Assembly: GCF_000814905.1 (NCBI RefSeq) | Contig: NZ_JXAG01000052.1 | Location: forward strand, 175,582 to 239,581 | From: Enterobacter sp. Bisph1 | Lineage (GTDB): Bacteria > Pseudomonadota > Gammaproteobacteria > Enterobacterales > Enterobacteriaceae | Reading direction: 5' to 3' | Length of the DNA: 64,000 nucleotides | Shown here: piece by piece, positions 21,517 through 28,602 of the stretch | How positions within the stretch are numbered: position 1 is the stretch's first letter | Layout of the letters: each line of letters begins with the position of its first letter | Notes under the pieces: generated by a model | The model's database searches: none | Told to the model about the DNA's origin: nothing | Seen by the model: the letters and a program-made list of their open reading frames with translations, nothing else | Program-made: the position numbers and the translations under genes

Positions 21517-21550
21517 TACCGTCCCGTTTAATACGGTTATTATCCATCTC

Positions 21551-21637
21551 GCTGAAAAACATAACCCATAAATGCTAGCTGTACCAGGAACCACCTCCTT
21601 AGCCTGCGTAATCTCCCTTACGCAGGCTGATTTTTTT
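21551..21637 (+). ncRNA. cyaR: CyaR small regulatory RNA
   Basis: Hfq-dependent sRNA that represses ompX, luxS, nadE and yqaE in E. coli. The 87-nt sequence beginning GCTGAAAAACATAACCCATA and containing GCTAGCTGTACCAGGAACC matches E. coli CyaR almost base for base, and lies just after trhP as in E. coli. It ends in a terminator hairpin AGCCTGCGTAA/TTACGCAGGCT followed by T7. The hairpin's 3' arm and T-tract are duplicated at 23773-23796 because a P2-type phage integrated there; the upstream copy remains intact. Confidence 0.95.
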
Positions 21638-21638
21638 G
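21615..21638 (+). repeat. attL-like 24-bp repeat within cyaR
   Basis: CCCTTACGCAGGCTGA followed by TTTTTTTG. The identical sequence recurs at 23773. This copy forms the 3' arm and T-tract of the cyaR terminator. Confidence 0.88.
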
Positions 21639-21774
21639 ATACAACACCATGAAATAAAAGGAATTATTTCTGACAATGTCAACTCATTGACCACTCGTCG
21701 AAATCTAACTATCTGAGATCCGCGAAATGCGGGCCTTTCTTTTGCCATAAAAAAACCAGCCATCTGGCTGGTAT

Positions 21775-22155
21775 TCATGAGTTTTGAAACTCTTCTGCGC
21801 GCCTTTCTAATTCCGCCATGAACGATGTTCTGGCTTTTTCATGTGCATTCGGAGTCATAATACTTATGATCTGTATGTTGTCGTACTCCATCCAATGCCT
21901 TGAAAAGACCAGGTAGTTGTTAGAGGTTCTATCAATCTGAGCCTTGGATTTTTTCCAGGCCTGTTCGGAAGGTAATCTGATGTGAATTTTATAAACGAAC
22001 GAGTCACAAAGCCTTGAATTCTCTTCCCATTGACCTTCGTTTCCAAACCTGTCTGGAAGAACATCGGTATTCTGCCAATTCTCTAACGCTTTCCCATACG
22101 CGCGGGCTACATCTGGAAATTCAACGTCCTTATGGACACTCACCTTACATGCCAT
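21775..22155 (-). CDS. YafO-family toxin (ribosome-dependent mRNA interferase)
   Basis: 126 residues from ATG 22155. The C-terminal two thirds align by eye with E. coli YafO. VLPDRFGNEGQW corresponds to VLPDIFGRDALY, YKIHIRL to AHIHLA, RTSNNYLVFS to RTNDEAHLVY, and IISIMTPNAHEKAR to LIAILKPEPHKLAR. YafO cleaves mRNA on translating ribosomes and is held in check by YafN. Here the gene is the second of a two-gene operon whose upstream partner is not a YafN/Phd-type protein. The junction TGATG overlaps the partner's stop by one base, giving coupled translation. Cargo of the P2 remnant; composition is more AT-rich than the backbone. Confidence 0.7.
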   Translation of the reverse strand: MACKVSVHKDVEFPDVARAYGKALENWQNTDVLPDRFGNEGQWEENSRLCDSFVYKIHIRLPSEQAWKKSKAQIDRTSNNYLVFSRHWMEYDNIQIISIMTPNAHEKARTSFMAELERRAEEFQNS

Positions 22156-22781
22156 CAAGAGAACCCCGGCTGTGAGAGTCCTAATTTTTTATGCTCCGCA
22201 GTAATCATTGCCCGGACGTCTTCATCTGATGGCATATCGCTTAGACTAACAGTCTTAGTCGGAGGTCGACTACGCTCAATTGCATTCAGAATATCACGAG
22301 CAAGAAATTCACTCTGCGCTACCGCTCGACCAAAGCGAATAAGCGCATCACGATGCTGCACCCTTAGCTCCGGGCTGTCAGGATATAATTTAGCAAGATT
22401 ATCAGGAGAAATGACGATCTTGATTGCCTCTTTGACACGCGCATGTTGTTTAAGACTATCTTCACAAATTCGCTTGGTTTGAGCCAAATTCGTCATGAGT
22501 AAAGGGCCTTTACCTTTAAGTTGCCTTTTCTGAACGATGGCACTTATCAAAGAGCGTTGATTAGCATTGAGCCCGCAGAGGTAATCCGTTGCCTCTTCGA
22601 GAGGGAGGAAGATCTGACCACTCGGAAGTTCAAATGTAAGCGCTGAAGACACGCCAATATGCGCTTTGGATTCCATTACTGCAGTTGGCAATGTTGTGCT
22701 TTTAGCAGGGACAGGTGCCAAAGAGGCAGATAGACTTGCCACGATTGCTGCCACTGCTGCCGATGTAGATTTTTGTTTCAT
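22155..22781 (-). CDS. unrecognised partner of the YafO-like toxin (candidate antitoxin)
   Basis: 208 residues, start ATG 22781 with GAGG at good spacing. I do not recognise the family. The first ~30 residues (MKQKSTSAAVAAIVASLSAS...) are Ala/Ser-rich and could be a signal peptide or a flexible tail. A predicted mixed alpha/beta region follows (LTFELPSGQIFLPLEEATDYL) and then a mostly helical, charged C-terminus. It precedes the YafO-like toxin in a coupled operon, the usual place of an antitoxin, but it is about twice the length of YafN and shows no Phd/YefM signature. Role as antitoxin is inference from context. Confidence 0.5.
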   Translation of the reverse strand: MKQKSTSAAVAAIVASLSASLAPVPAKSTTLPTAVMESKAHIGVSSALTFELPSGQIFLPLEEATDYLCGLNANQRSLISAIVQKRQLKGKGPLLMTNLAQTKRICEDSLKQHARVKEAIKIVISPDNLAKLYPDSPELRVQHRDALIRFGRAVAQSEFLARDILNAIERSRPPTKTVSLSDMPSDEDVRAMITAEHKKLGLSQPGFS

Positions 22782-23054
22782 AAGTACCTCACAACATCAA
22801 TGGATAAATAATACCCTAAAGGCCCCCTTGCAGAAAGCCGCAAACAACCGGCCTATTAACGGCCAGCCAGTGCAGATCTTTTTAACCGGATGCGCGAGAC
22901 GTTTTGCAAAAGTAAAGAATTGCCGGTTACCTACCAGGCCTTGCGGTGCAAGGACTGCAGTCGTACGTGAAAATTCCCCTACTAGCAACCCCGCCCGATT
23001 AGATCCTGATAAAAAATAAAACGACCCTTTAAAAACATCATGTTAACCAATCGG
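22782..23054. other. unassigned stretch inside the prophage remnant
   Basis: About 270 bp between the cargo operon and the cox remnant. Short frames occur on both strands, but none shows a recognisable family. It probably holds the promoter for the cargo operon next to 22782 and phage scar sequence. Confidence 0.4.
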
Positions 23055-23297
23055 TTAGCTGCTGCCAGTAAGCTGCTTTTTGCAAACGGCTGCAAAACCT
23101 TGCGCGGCGTGTAAATGCCAGCAGGTCGCAGAAGCCCAGCATTTGCGCGGGCTGGCCGCTGGTGCCAACGCTTGGGTGTGTACCGGCAATTTGCCCTTTT
23201 CAATCATTCCTCTGACGGCTGCCGGTGTTTTACCAATCAATCTTGCAAATTCTTGGTAAGGAACGGCAGAAGCAGCGAAGCGGAAAGCATTATTCAT
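23055..23297 (-). pseudogene. phage P2-like Cox (excisionase/repressor) remnant
   Basis: Residues 11-39 of this frame (AVPYQEFARLIGKTPAAVRG, then MIEKGKLPV; positions 23267-23181) match the helix-turn-helix start of P2 Cox (IPYQEFAKLIGKSTGAVRRM...). The first ten codons lie within int sequence and the C-terminal half is unrelated, so the original start and end are lost. Cox normally represses the lysogenic promoter and directs excision. Its loss would trap the element. Confidence 0.65.
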
Positions 23298-23688
23298 AAC
23301 CGCGTGACGTTCGTTAAAACGAAAACGGGCAAGCCTCGCACCGTTCGTATATCTGATGAAGTGGCGCAAATGGTTACATGTGGAAAGCGTGGTTTTCTGT
23401 TTCCTGATGCTGCCTATCCGCATTTCAGAATGACGATAAAGGAAATAAAACCAGATTTACCAATGGGGCAAGCGACGCACGCTTTACGGCACAGTTTCGC
23501 AACCCATTTCATGATTAACAGTGGAAGCATTATCACGCTGCAACGAATCCTGGGTCACTCGCAAAATGAGCAAATAATGGTCTATGCGCATTTTGCCCCG
23601 GAATATTTGCAGGACGCGATCTCGCTCAATCCTTTAAGGGGGTGGACTTGCGGTCAAGAATGTCCACATCGTGTCCACAGATGGGTAA
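23274..23688 (+). pseudogene. C-terminal part of a P2-like tyrosine integrase
   Basis: From SEAESIIHNRVTFVKTKTGK the sequence follows P2 Int closely, including THALRHSFATHFMINSGSII (catalytic R in the HxLRH box), LGHSQNEQ and MVYAHFAPEYLQDAISLNPL (catalytic Tyr). About the N-terminal half is missing, replaced by the cox remnant. After LNPLRG a run of five G shifts the frame; the matching end VHIVSTDG and its TAA occur in another frame at 23688. The catalytic core is largely present, but the protein cannot be functional. Confidence 0.82.
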
Positions 23689-23772
23689 CTAAATATGGCT
23701 CTCAATGGTCTTGTGTGCCGCGCAAACCCGCATTGTACCGTTGAAAGCCAGTACTGACGAGGGTATCAAAGG

Positions 23773-23796
23773 CCCTTACGCAGGCTGATTTTTTTG
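23773..23796 (+). repeat. attR-like 24-bp repeat next to yegS
   Basis: Second identical copy of the 24-bp cyaR 3' sequence, 79 bp upstream of yegS and 85 bp after the int remnant. It lacks the 5' arm of the terminator hairpin, as expected for the phage-derived junction. Confidence 0.88.
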
Positions 23797-23874
23797 CTCC
23801 TTTCTCTGCTTTTTCTCCCCACTTCTCGTAGGTGAGATACACTTTTCTCATCCATTTCAATCAGGAAGAGAAGA

Positions 23875-24774
23875 ATGAGCGCATTTCCCACAAGTTTATT
23901 AATCCTCAACGGTAAAAGCGCCGGTGACGACGCCCTGCGCGAAGCGGTAACGCTGCTGCGCAATGAAGGTATGGATATTGAGGTCCGCGTGACCTGGGAG
24001 AAAGGTGACGCGGTGCGTTACGTGCAGGAAGCGCAGCGGCTGGGCGTGAATACGGTAATCGCGGGCGGCGGCGACGGCACGATTAATGAAGTGGCGACGG
24101 CGCTGGTGGAGTGCGACGGCGACAATATTCCGGCGCTGGGTATTTTGCCCCTCGGCACCGCCAACGATTTTGCTACCAGCGTTGGCATCCCGGAGACGCT
24201 GGATAAAGCCTTACAGCTGGCGATTGTCGGCAAAGCGGTGGCGATTGATATTGCCCGGGTAAATGAAAAAACCTGTTTTATTAATATGGCGACGGGCGGC
24301 TTTGGCACACGCATTACCAGCGAAACGCCGGAAAAACTGAAAGCCGCGCTGGGCGGCGTCTCCTATTTGATTCATGGCCTGATGCGCATGGATATGCTGA
24401 AAGCGGACAGCTGCGAAATTACCGGTGAGGATTTCCGCTGGCAGGGCGACGCGCTGGTTATCGGCATCGGTAACGGCCGTCAGGCGGGCGGCGGGCAGCA
24501 GCTCTGCCCGCAGGCGCTGATCAACGACGGTTTGCTACAGCTACGGATTTTTACCGGCGATGAGTTGCTTCCGGCGCTGGTGAATACGCTGACGCAGCCG
24601 GAAGATAACCCGCATGTTATCGACGGTAAATCGGCGTGGTTTGAGATTAACGCGCCCCATGAGATTACCTTTAATCTCGATGGGGAGCCGCTGCGCGGGG
24701 AGCGGTTTCGTATAGAAGTGCAGCCAGGGGCGCTGCAATGCCGGTTGCCGCCGGATTGTCCGCTGCTTAAGTAA
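23875..24774 (+). CDS. yegS: lipid kinase YegS
   Basis: Diacylglycerol-kinase-fold enzyme shown in E. coli to phosphorylate phosphatidylglycerol in vitro. The 299 residues equal the E. coli length. Motifs: the N-terminal [12 protein letters not shown] nucleotide-binding strand, [15 protein letters not shown] (the GGDGT signature) at about 62-76, [15 protein letters not shown], and a C-terminal metal/lipid region with DGLLQLRIF and [11 protein letters not shown]. Start ATG 23875 follows GGAAGAG. It lies just outside the right att repeat, so the prophage remnant separates it from trhP. Confidence 0.94.
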   Translation: MSAFPTSLLILNGKSAGDDALREAVTLLRNEGMDIEVRVTWEKGDAVRYVQEAQRLGVNTVIAGGGDGTINEVATALVECDGDNIPALGILPLGTANDFATSVGIPETLDKALQLAIVGKAVAIDIARVNEKTCFINMATGGFGTRITSETPEKLKAALGGVSYLIHGLMRMDMLKADSCEITGEDFRWQGDALVIGIGNGRQAGGGQQLCPQALINDGLLQLRIFTGDELLPALVNTLTQPEDNPHVIDGKSAWFEINAPHEITFNLDGEPLRGERFRIEVQPGALQCRLPPDCPLLK

Positions 24775-24800
24775 TTGCTATTCAAAGTGGTCTGACTTTT

Positions 24801-25037
24801 GTGGAATGGTTCCGTTCACTTTATTAGGAAAAGTGGAATAGTTCCGTTCACTGTATGTTGGGCAGCAACTTGCGGTTCATCACACGTGACCGGGAAAAGG
24901 GGGGCCGCTCCCCCCTTTTCAATCCCCGCGGCCCCGCGCTGCAACTGTTTTACCTCATTTCGCTCATGTATCGCTGTATGTGTTAGTTATCCGTTTATAT
25001 GGCGGAGGTTTTGTAGGCCTGAACGGAACAATTCCAC
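24801..25037. repeat. three copies of an 18-bp motif bounding a 237-bp element
   Basis: GTGGAATGGTTCCGTTCACT at 24801-24820 and GTGGAATAGTTCCGTTCACT at 24833-24852 are direct repeats with a 32-bp period. GAACGGAACAATTCCAC at 25021-25037 is the same motif inverted. The motif also contains an internal dyad (GGAAT/GTTCC). The arrangement resembles a small non-autonomous element with terminal inverted repeats; there is no gene inside. Confidence 0.6.
24894..24920. other. very strong GC hairpin inside the 18-bp-repeat element
   Basis: Perfect 11-bp stem GAAAAGGGGGG/CCCCCCTTTTC with loop CCGCT. Read on the plus strand it ends in CCCCCCTTTTC, so it could act as an intrinsic terminator downstream of yegS. 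Its position in the middle of the repeat element suggests it belongs to that element. Confidence 0.65.
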
Positions 25038-25046
25038 CCTGGTAAG

Positions 25047-25820
25047 CTAATACCCCGCCACCTCTCGTGCCATTTCACGAGAATACTGCTGGCTGGCATT
25101 GACCAGCATCCGCGTATAGTCCGTTTGCGCCGCGCCGTTAACCAATGCGTCGACGGTGAGGGTTTCAAGGATTTTGCCGTGCTGCATAACGGCGACTTTC
25201 TGGCACAAATGGGCTATCACACCGAGATCGTGGGTGACCATCAGATAGGTCAGGTCCGACTCCTGCTGGAGTTCCGCCAGCAGATTAAGGATTTCCGCCT
25301 GCACCGAGACATCCAGCGCCGAGGTTGGTTCATCGAGCAGCAGCACGCGCGGCTGCAAAATCAGCGCCCGGGCGATGGCGACGCGCTGGCGCTGGCCGCC
25401 GGAAAGCTGGTGCGGATAACGATCGCGAAACGCACGGTTTAGCCCCACTTTATCCAGTAGCGTATTGACGCGCCGGTCACGGTCGTCAATGCCGTGAATA
25501 TTCAGCGGCTCTTCGAGAATATCGCCAATGGTATGGCGGGGATGCAGTGAACCGTAGGGATCCTGGAACACCATCTGCACCAGCCGACAGCGCGGTTTAC
25601 TGAGCCGTTTCTCCAGCGGCTGATCGTTGATCGCCAGCGCCCCTTGCCAGTGGGTAAACAACCCGGCCAGGCATTTCAGCACCGTGGTTTTGCCGGACCC
25701 CGATTCGCCCACCAGCCCGTAAATCTCGCCCGGCTGAACGCTAAACGTAACGTCATCCAGCACCTGGGTGCGCTTCTCCCCTTCGCCAAAGGCGAGGTTA
25801 AGGTTTTTTACGTTAATCAT
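25047..25820 (-). CDS. dipeptide-type ABC importer, ATPase subunit (DppF/OppF-like)
   Basis: 257-residue ATPase of a peptide/nickel/opine-family importer. Walker A GLVGESGSGKTTVLKCLAGL, the Q-loop near LVQMVFQDPYGSLHPRHT, signature LSGGQRQRVAIARAL, Walker B RVLLLDEPTSALDVSVQ and H-loop VTHDLG are all intact. Last gene of a transporter operon that reads minus strand from 30227. It lacks the long C-terminal oligopeptide-binding extension seen in DppF. Substrate cannot be told from the ATPase; see the enolase-superfamily gene at 30330 for context. Confidence 0.88.
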   Translation of the reverse strand: MINVKNLNLAFGEGEKRTQVLDDVTFSVQPGEIYGLVGESGSGKTTVLKCLAGLFTHWQGALAINDQPLEKRLSKPRCRLVQMVFQDPYGSLHPRHTIGDILEEPLNIHGIDDRDRRVNTLLDKVGLNRAFRDRYPHQLSGGQRQRVAIARALILQPRVLLLDEPTSALDVSVQAEILNLLAELQQESDLTYLMVTHDLGVIAHLCQKVAVMQHGKILETLTVDALVNGAAQTDYTRMLVNASQQYSREMAREVAGY

Positions 25821-25830
25821 GCAGCACTCC

Positions 25831-26691
25831 TTATTCGCCCAGCCAACTGGCCTGGCGCTGCAGTACCGGCAGCACCGCCCGGCGGTTGTGGATTTCCGGT
25901 AGCGAGTGAATCAGCCCCTGGGTGTAGGGATGTTGCGCGTTATCAAGATCGCGGGCGGCAATTGACTCGACGATCCGTCCGGCATACATCACCAGCACCC
26001 GATCGCAGAAGCTGCGCACCAGATTGATATCGTGGCTGATAAAAATCAGCCCCAGCCCGCGTGATTTCACCAGGTCATCAAGCAAACCGAGCACCTGCAG
26101 GCGCACCGAAACGTCCAGCGCGGAGGTCGGCTCATCGGCGATCACCAGTTCCGGATCGGTAATCAGCATCATCGCAATCATAATGCGCTGCCCCTGCCCA
26201 CCAGAGATCTCATGAGGGTAAAGATGATAAACCCGCTCCGGCTGGCGGATGCGCACCACATCCAGCATCTCCAGCACTTTGCTTTTCGCCTCGGCTTTTT
26301 TACCCGGATGGTGCGTCAACCACGCTTCAGCAATCTGATCCCCCACGCAGACGACCGGGTTCAGGGAGTATTTCGGATCCTGCATAATCATCGAGATACG
26401 CTTACCGCGCACCTGGCGCATCTGCGCTTCGCTAATGGATAACAGGTCGGTTTCGCCAAACTGCATGCAATCCGCCTGAATGCGGGCTTTCGCCGGATGC
26501 AGGCGCAGCAACGCGCGCCCAACGGTGGATTTGCCAGAGCCGGACTCGCCGACAATCGCCAGTTTCTCCTGACCGAGGCTAAAGGAGACGCCGCGCACCG
26601 CGTGGGTTACCGCGCCTGCGTTGTTAAAATCGACATGCAGATTGCGCACATCGAGCAGCGCGTTATTCGCTGCGGGGATCGAGGATGTCAC
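25831..26691 (-). CDS. dipeptide-type ABC importer, ATPase subunit (DppD/OppD-like)
   Basis: 286 residues with Walker A AIVGESGSGKSTVGRALLRL, Q-loop ISMIMQDPKYSLNP, signature ISGGQGQRIMIAMML and Walker B ELVIADEPTSALDVSV followed by H-loop FISHDI. It pairs with the ATPase at 25047. Its start lies 29 bp inside the upstream permease gene, and the next ATPase gene starts 10 bp after its stop, so the operon is tightly packed. Confidence 0.88.
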   Translation of the reverse strand: MTSSIPAANNALLDVRNLHVDFNNAGAVTHAVRGVSFSLGQEKLAIVGESGSGKSTVGRALLRLHPAKARIQADCMQFGETDLLSISEAQMRQVRGKRISMIMQDPKYSLNPVVCVGDQIAEAWLTHHPGKKAEAKSKVLEMLDVVRIRQPERVYHLYPHEISGGQGQRIMIAMMLITDPELVIADEPTSALDVSVRLQVLGLLDDLVKSRGLGLIFISHDINLVRSFCDRVLVMYAGRIVESIAARDLDNAQHPYTQGLIHSLPEIHNRRAVLPVLQRQASWLGE

Positions 26692-27568
26692 GTAAGCCGT
26701 CTCCTAAGAAGTTGAACGCCAGGCTGTTAATCAGAATCGCCAGCCCTGGAATAGTCACCACCCACCAGCACTCCATCATGTAGGTGCGCCCGCTGGAGAT
26801 CATCGCGCCCCACTCCGGCTCAGGCGGTTGCGCGCCGAGGCCGAGAAAACCTAAGCCTGCGGCGGTGAGGATAATGCCCGCCATGTTCATGGTGATGCGG
26901 ATAATCACCGACGGCAGGCACAGCGGCACAATATGCCGCCATAGCACGCGCACCGAGGATGCACCTTGTAAACGAACAGCAGAGACAAAATCGGCCTGGC
27001 GCAAAGAGAGGGTTTCCGCCCGCGCGAGGCGCGCAATCGGCGGCCAGGCGGTGAGGGTAATGGCAATCACCACATGTTCAAGCCCCGGCCCCAGGGCGGC
27101 GACAAAGGCCAGCGCCAGCACCAGGCTTGGGAAGGAGATAAAAATGTCGGTAACGCGCATCAGCACCATATCGATCTTGCCGCCAAAATAGCCCGCCGCG
27201 ACGCCCAGCAGCAGCCCGAGCGGGCCGACGGTGACGGAGACCAACAATACGATGTAGAGGGTGATACGTGAGCCATAAACCAGCCGGCTGAAAATATCGC
27301 GGCCAAATTCGTCGGTGCCGAACCAGTGCGCGGCATTCGGCGCGGTCAGGGCGTTTTCCAGATCCTGCACCAGCGGGTTATAAGGGGCGATTAGCGGTGC
27401 GAAAATGGCGACCACCAGCAGTAGTAAAATAATGCCCCCACCAATGGCGGTCAGGGGATTGCGCGCCATTTTACCGACAAATCCCACCGCACGACCTAGC
27501 CCACGTTTCACGCGCTGGCGACGTTCGCGGCTTGAAGATGAGAGCGGCGTAGCGAAAGAGACCGTCAT
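26663..27568 (-). CDS. dipeptide-type ABC importer, permease (DppC-like)
   Basis: 301-residue inner-membrane permease with six hydrophobic segments. It has the DppC-type N-terminal signature (APYNPLVQDLENALTAPNAA, then HWFGTDEFGRDIFSRLVYGSR) and the EAA loop ARAETLSLRQADFVSAVRLQGAS. Stop overlaps the ATPase gene downstream by 29 bp; start overlaps the upstream permease stop in ATGA. Confidence 0.9.
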   Translation of the reverse strand: MTVSFATPLSSSSRERRQRVKRGLGRAVGFVGKMARNPLTAIGGGIILLLLVVAIFAPLIAPYNPLVQDLENALTAPNAAHWFGTDEFGRDIFSRLVYGSRITLYIVLLVSVTVGPLGLLLGVAAGYFGGKIDMVLMRVTDIFISFPSLVLALAFVAALGPGLEHVVIAITLTAWPPIARLARAETLSLRQADFVSAVRLQGASSVRVLWRHIVPLCLPSVIIRITMNMAGIILTAAGLGFLGLGAQPPEPEWGAMISSGRTYMMECWWVVTIPGLAILINSLAFNFLGDGLRDILDPRSE

Positions 27569-28602
27569 GATTTGGTCCTCGGATCAAAGAGTTGATACAG
27601 CATGTCGGAAAGCAGGTTGAGCAAGACAAAGATCACGCCCACCAGCAGCACGCAGCCCATCACCGCATTCATATCCCCCAGCAACAAACTGCCGGTGAGA
27701 TACGAACCAAAGCCCGGCCAGGAAAAGACCGTTTCTATCAATACCGCCCCTTCGAGCAGCGAACCGTAGGCCAGCGCCACTACTGTTAACAGCTGGACGA
27801 GAATGTTGCGAAAGGCGTGGTTCCAGATAACCTGGCGTTCCGTCAGCCCTTTTACCCGCGCGGTGATAATGAACTCCTGCGATAGCTGCGCCAGCATAAA
27901 GCTGCGGGTCATGCGGCTGATATAGGCCAGCGAGTGGAAGCCAAGCAATGATGCGGGCAGTACCAGATGGTTAAGCGCATTCCAGAACACCTGCCCATTG
28001 CCCGCGATCAGCGCATCGACGGTAAAGAGCCCGGTACGGCGCGGTACGATGCCATCAAGCCCCAAATCTAACCGCCCTGCGCCACCCACCCAGCCGAGCC
28101 AGGCGTAAAACAGCAGCAGCCCCATCATGCCGACCCAAAAAATGGGCGTTGAGTAACCGGCAAGGCTGATAATGCGCACCACATAATCAGACACGCTGTT
28201 GCGCCGCGCCGCGGCCAGCACGCCGAGGGGAATCCCGAGGCCCGCGCCGACAATGATCGCCATCGTTGCCAGCTCAAGGGTGGCCGGAAAGACGCGAAAA
28301 ATATCGTCCAGCACCGGCTTGCCCGTCAGTAAGGCGTTACCCAGATTGCCGTGCAGCAGGTTATTGAGATAGATAGCAAACTGCGTCATCAGCGACTTAT
28401 CAAACCCCAGTTGCTGGTAAACCTGCTGGTAAGTGCTGTGATCGGCATCGGGGCCGACAATCGCCAGTACCGGATCGACAGGCATCACGCGGCCGATAAA
28501 AAACGTCAGCAACAGCAGACCAAACAGGGTGATCGCCACCTGAACCAACCGTTTTGCAGCCCCTTTGGCTCCTGAGCCAGACATCAGCGGTAATGTACTC
28601 AT
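27565..28602 (-). CDS. dipeptide-type ABC importer, permease (DppB-like)
   Basis: 345 residues with an N-terminal membrane helix (LVQVAITLFGLLLLTFFIGR), a periplasmic segment and five further helices. The conserved EAA-type loop reads SQEFIITARVKGLTERQVIW. The C-terminal region (YGSLLEGAVLIETVFSWPGF) is typical of DppB/OppB. Start and stop both overlap neighbours by 4 bp. Confidence 0.9.
   Translation of the reverse strand: MSTLPLMSGSGAKGAAKRLVQVAITLFGLLLLTFFIGRVMPVDPVLAIVGPDADHSTYQQVYQQLGFDKSLMTQFAIYLNNLLHGNLGNALLTGKPVLDDIFRVFPATLELATMAIIVGAGLGIPLGVLAAARRNSVSDYVVRIISLAGYSTPIFWVGMMGLLLFYAWLGWVGGAGRLDLGLDGIVPRRTGLFTVDALIAGNGQVFWNALNHLVLPASLLGFHSLAYISRMTRSFMLAQLSQEFIITARVKGLTERQVIWNHAFRNILVQLLTVVALAYGSLLEGAVLIETVFSWPGFGSYLTGSLLLGDMNAVMGCVLLVGVIFVLLNLLSDMLYQLFDPRTKS

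Larger units (their letters stand above)
21615..23796. mobile_element. P2-type prophage remnant integrated in the cyaR terminator
   Basis: About 2.16 kb bounded by 24-bp direct repeats at 21615-21638 and 23773-23796. From right to left it carries the C-terminal part of a P2-like integrase reading toward the right repeat, a Cox-like fragment on the opposite strand, an unassigned stretch, and a two-gene cargo operon. The int/cox orientation relative to att matches phage P2. As I recall, the P2 preferred site in E. coli has the same core, which is the cyaR terminator. Head, tail, replication and repressor genes are gone. Confidence 0.85.

Noticed and set aside
22797..22988. 63-codon frame on the minus strand inside the prophage remnant
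   Set aside because: No family similarity, no convincing ribosome-binding site, and biased composition typical of chance frames.
21615..23796. CRISPR array or tRNA-borne integration site
   Set aside because: The repeated 24-bp sequence occurs only twice and corresponds to the cyaR terminator, so it is an att duplication. No tRNA is adjacent.
24799..25050. 83-codon frame on the plus strand after yegS
   Set aside because: It runs through the repeat element and its hairpin; the frame is an accident of the repeats.
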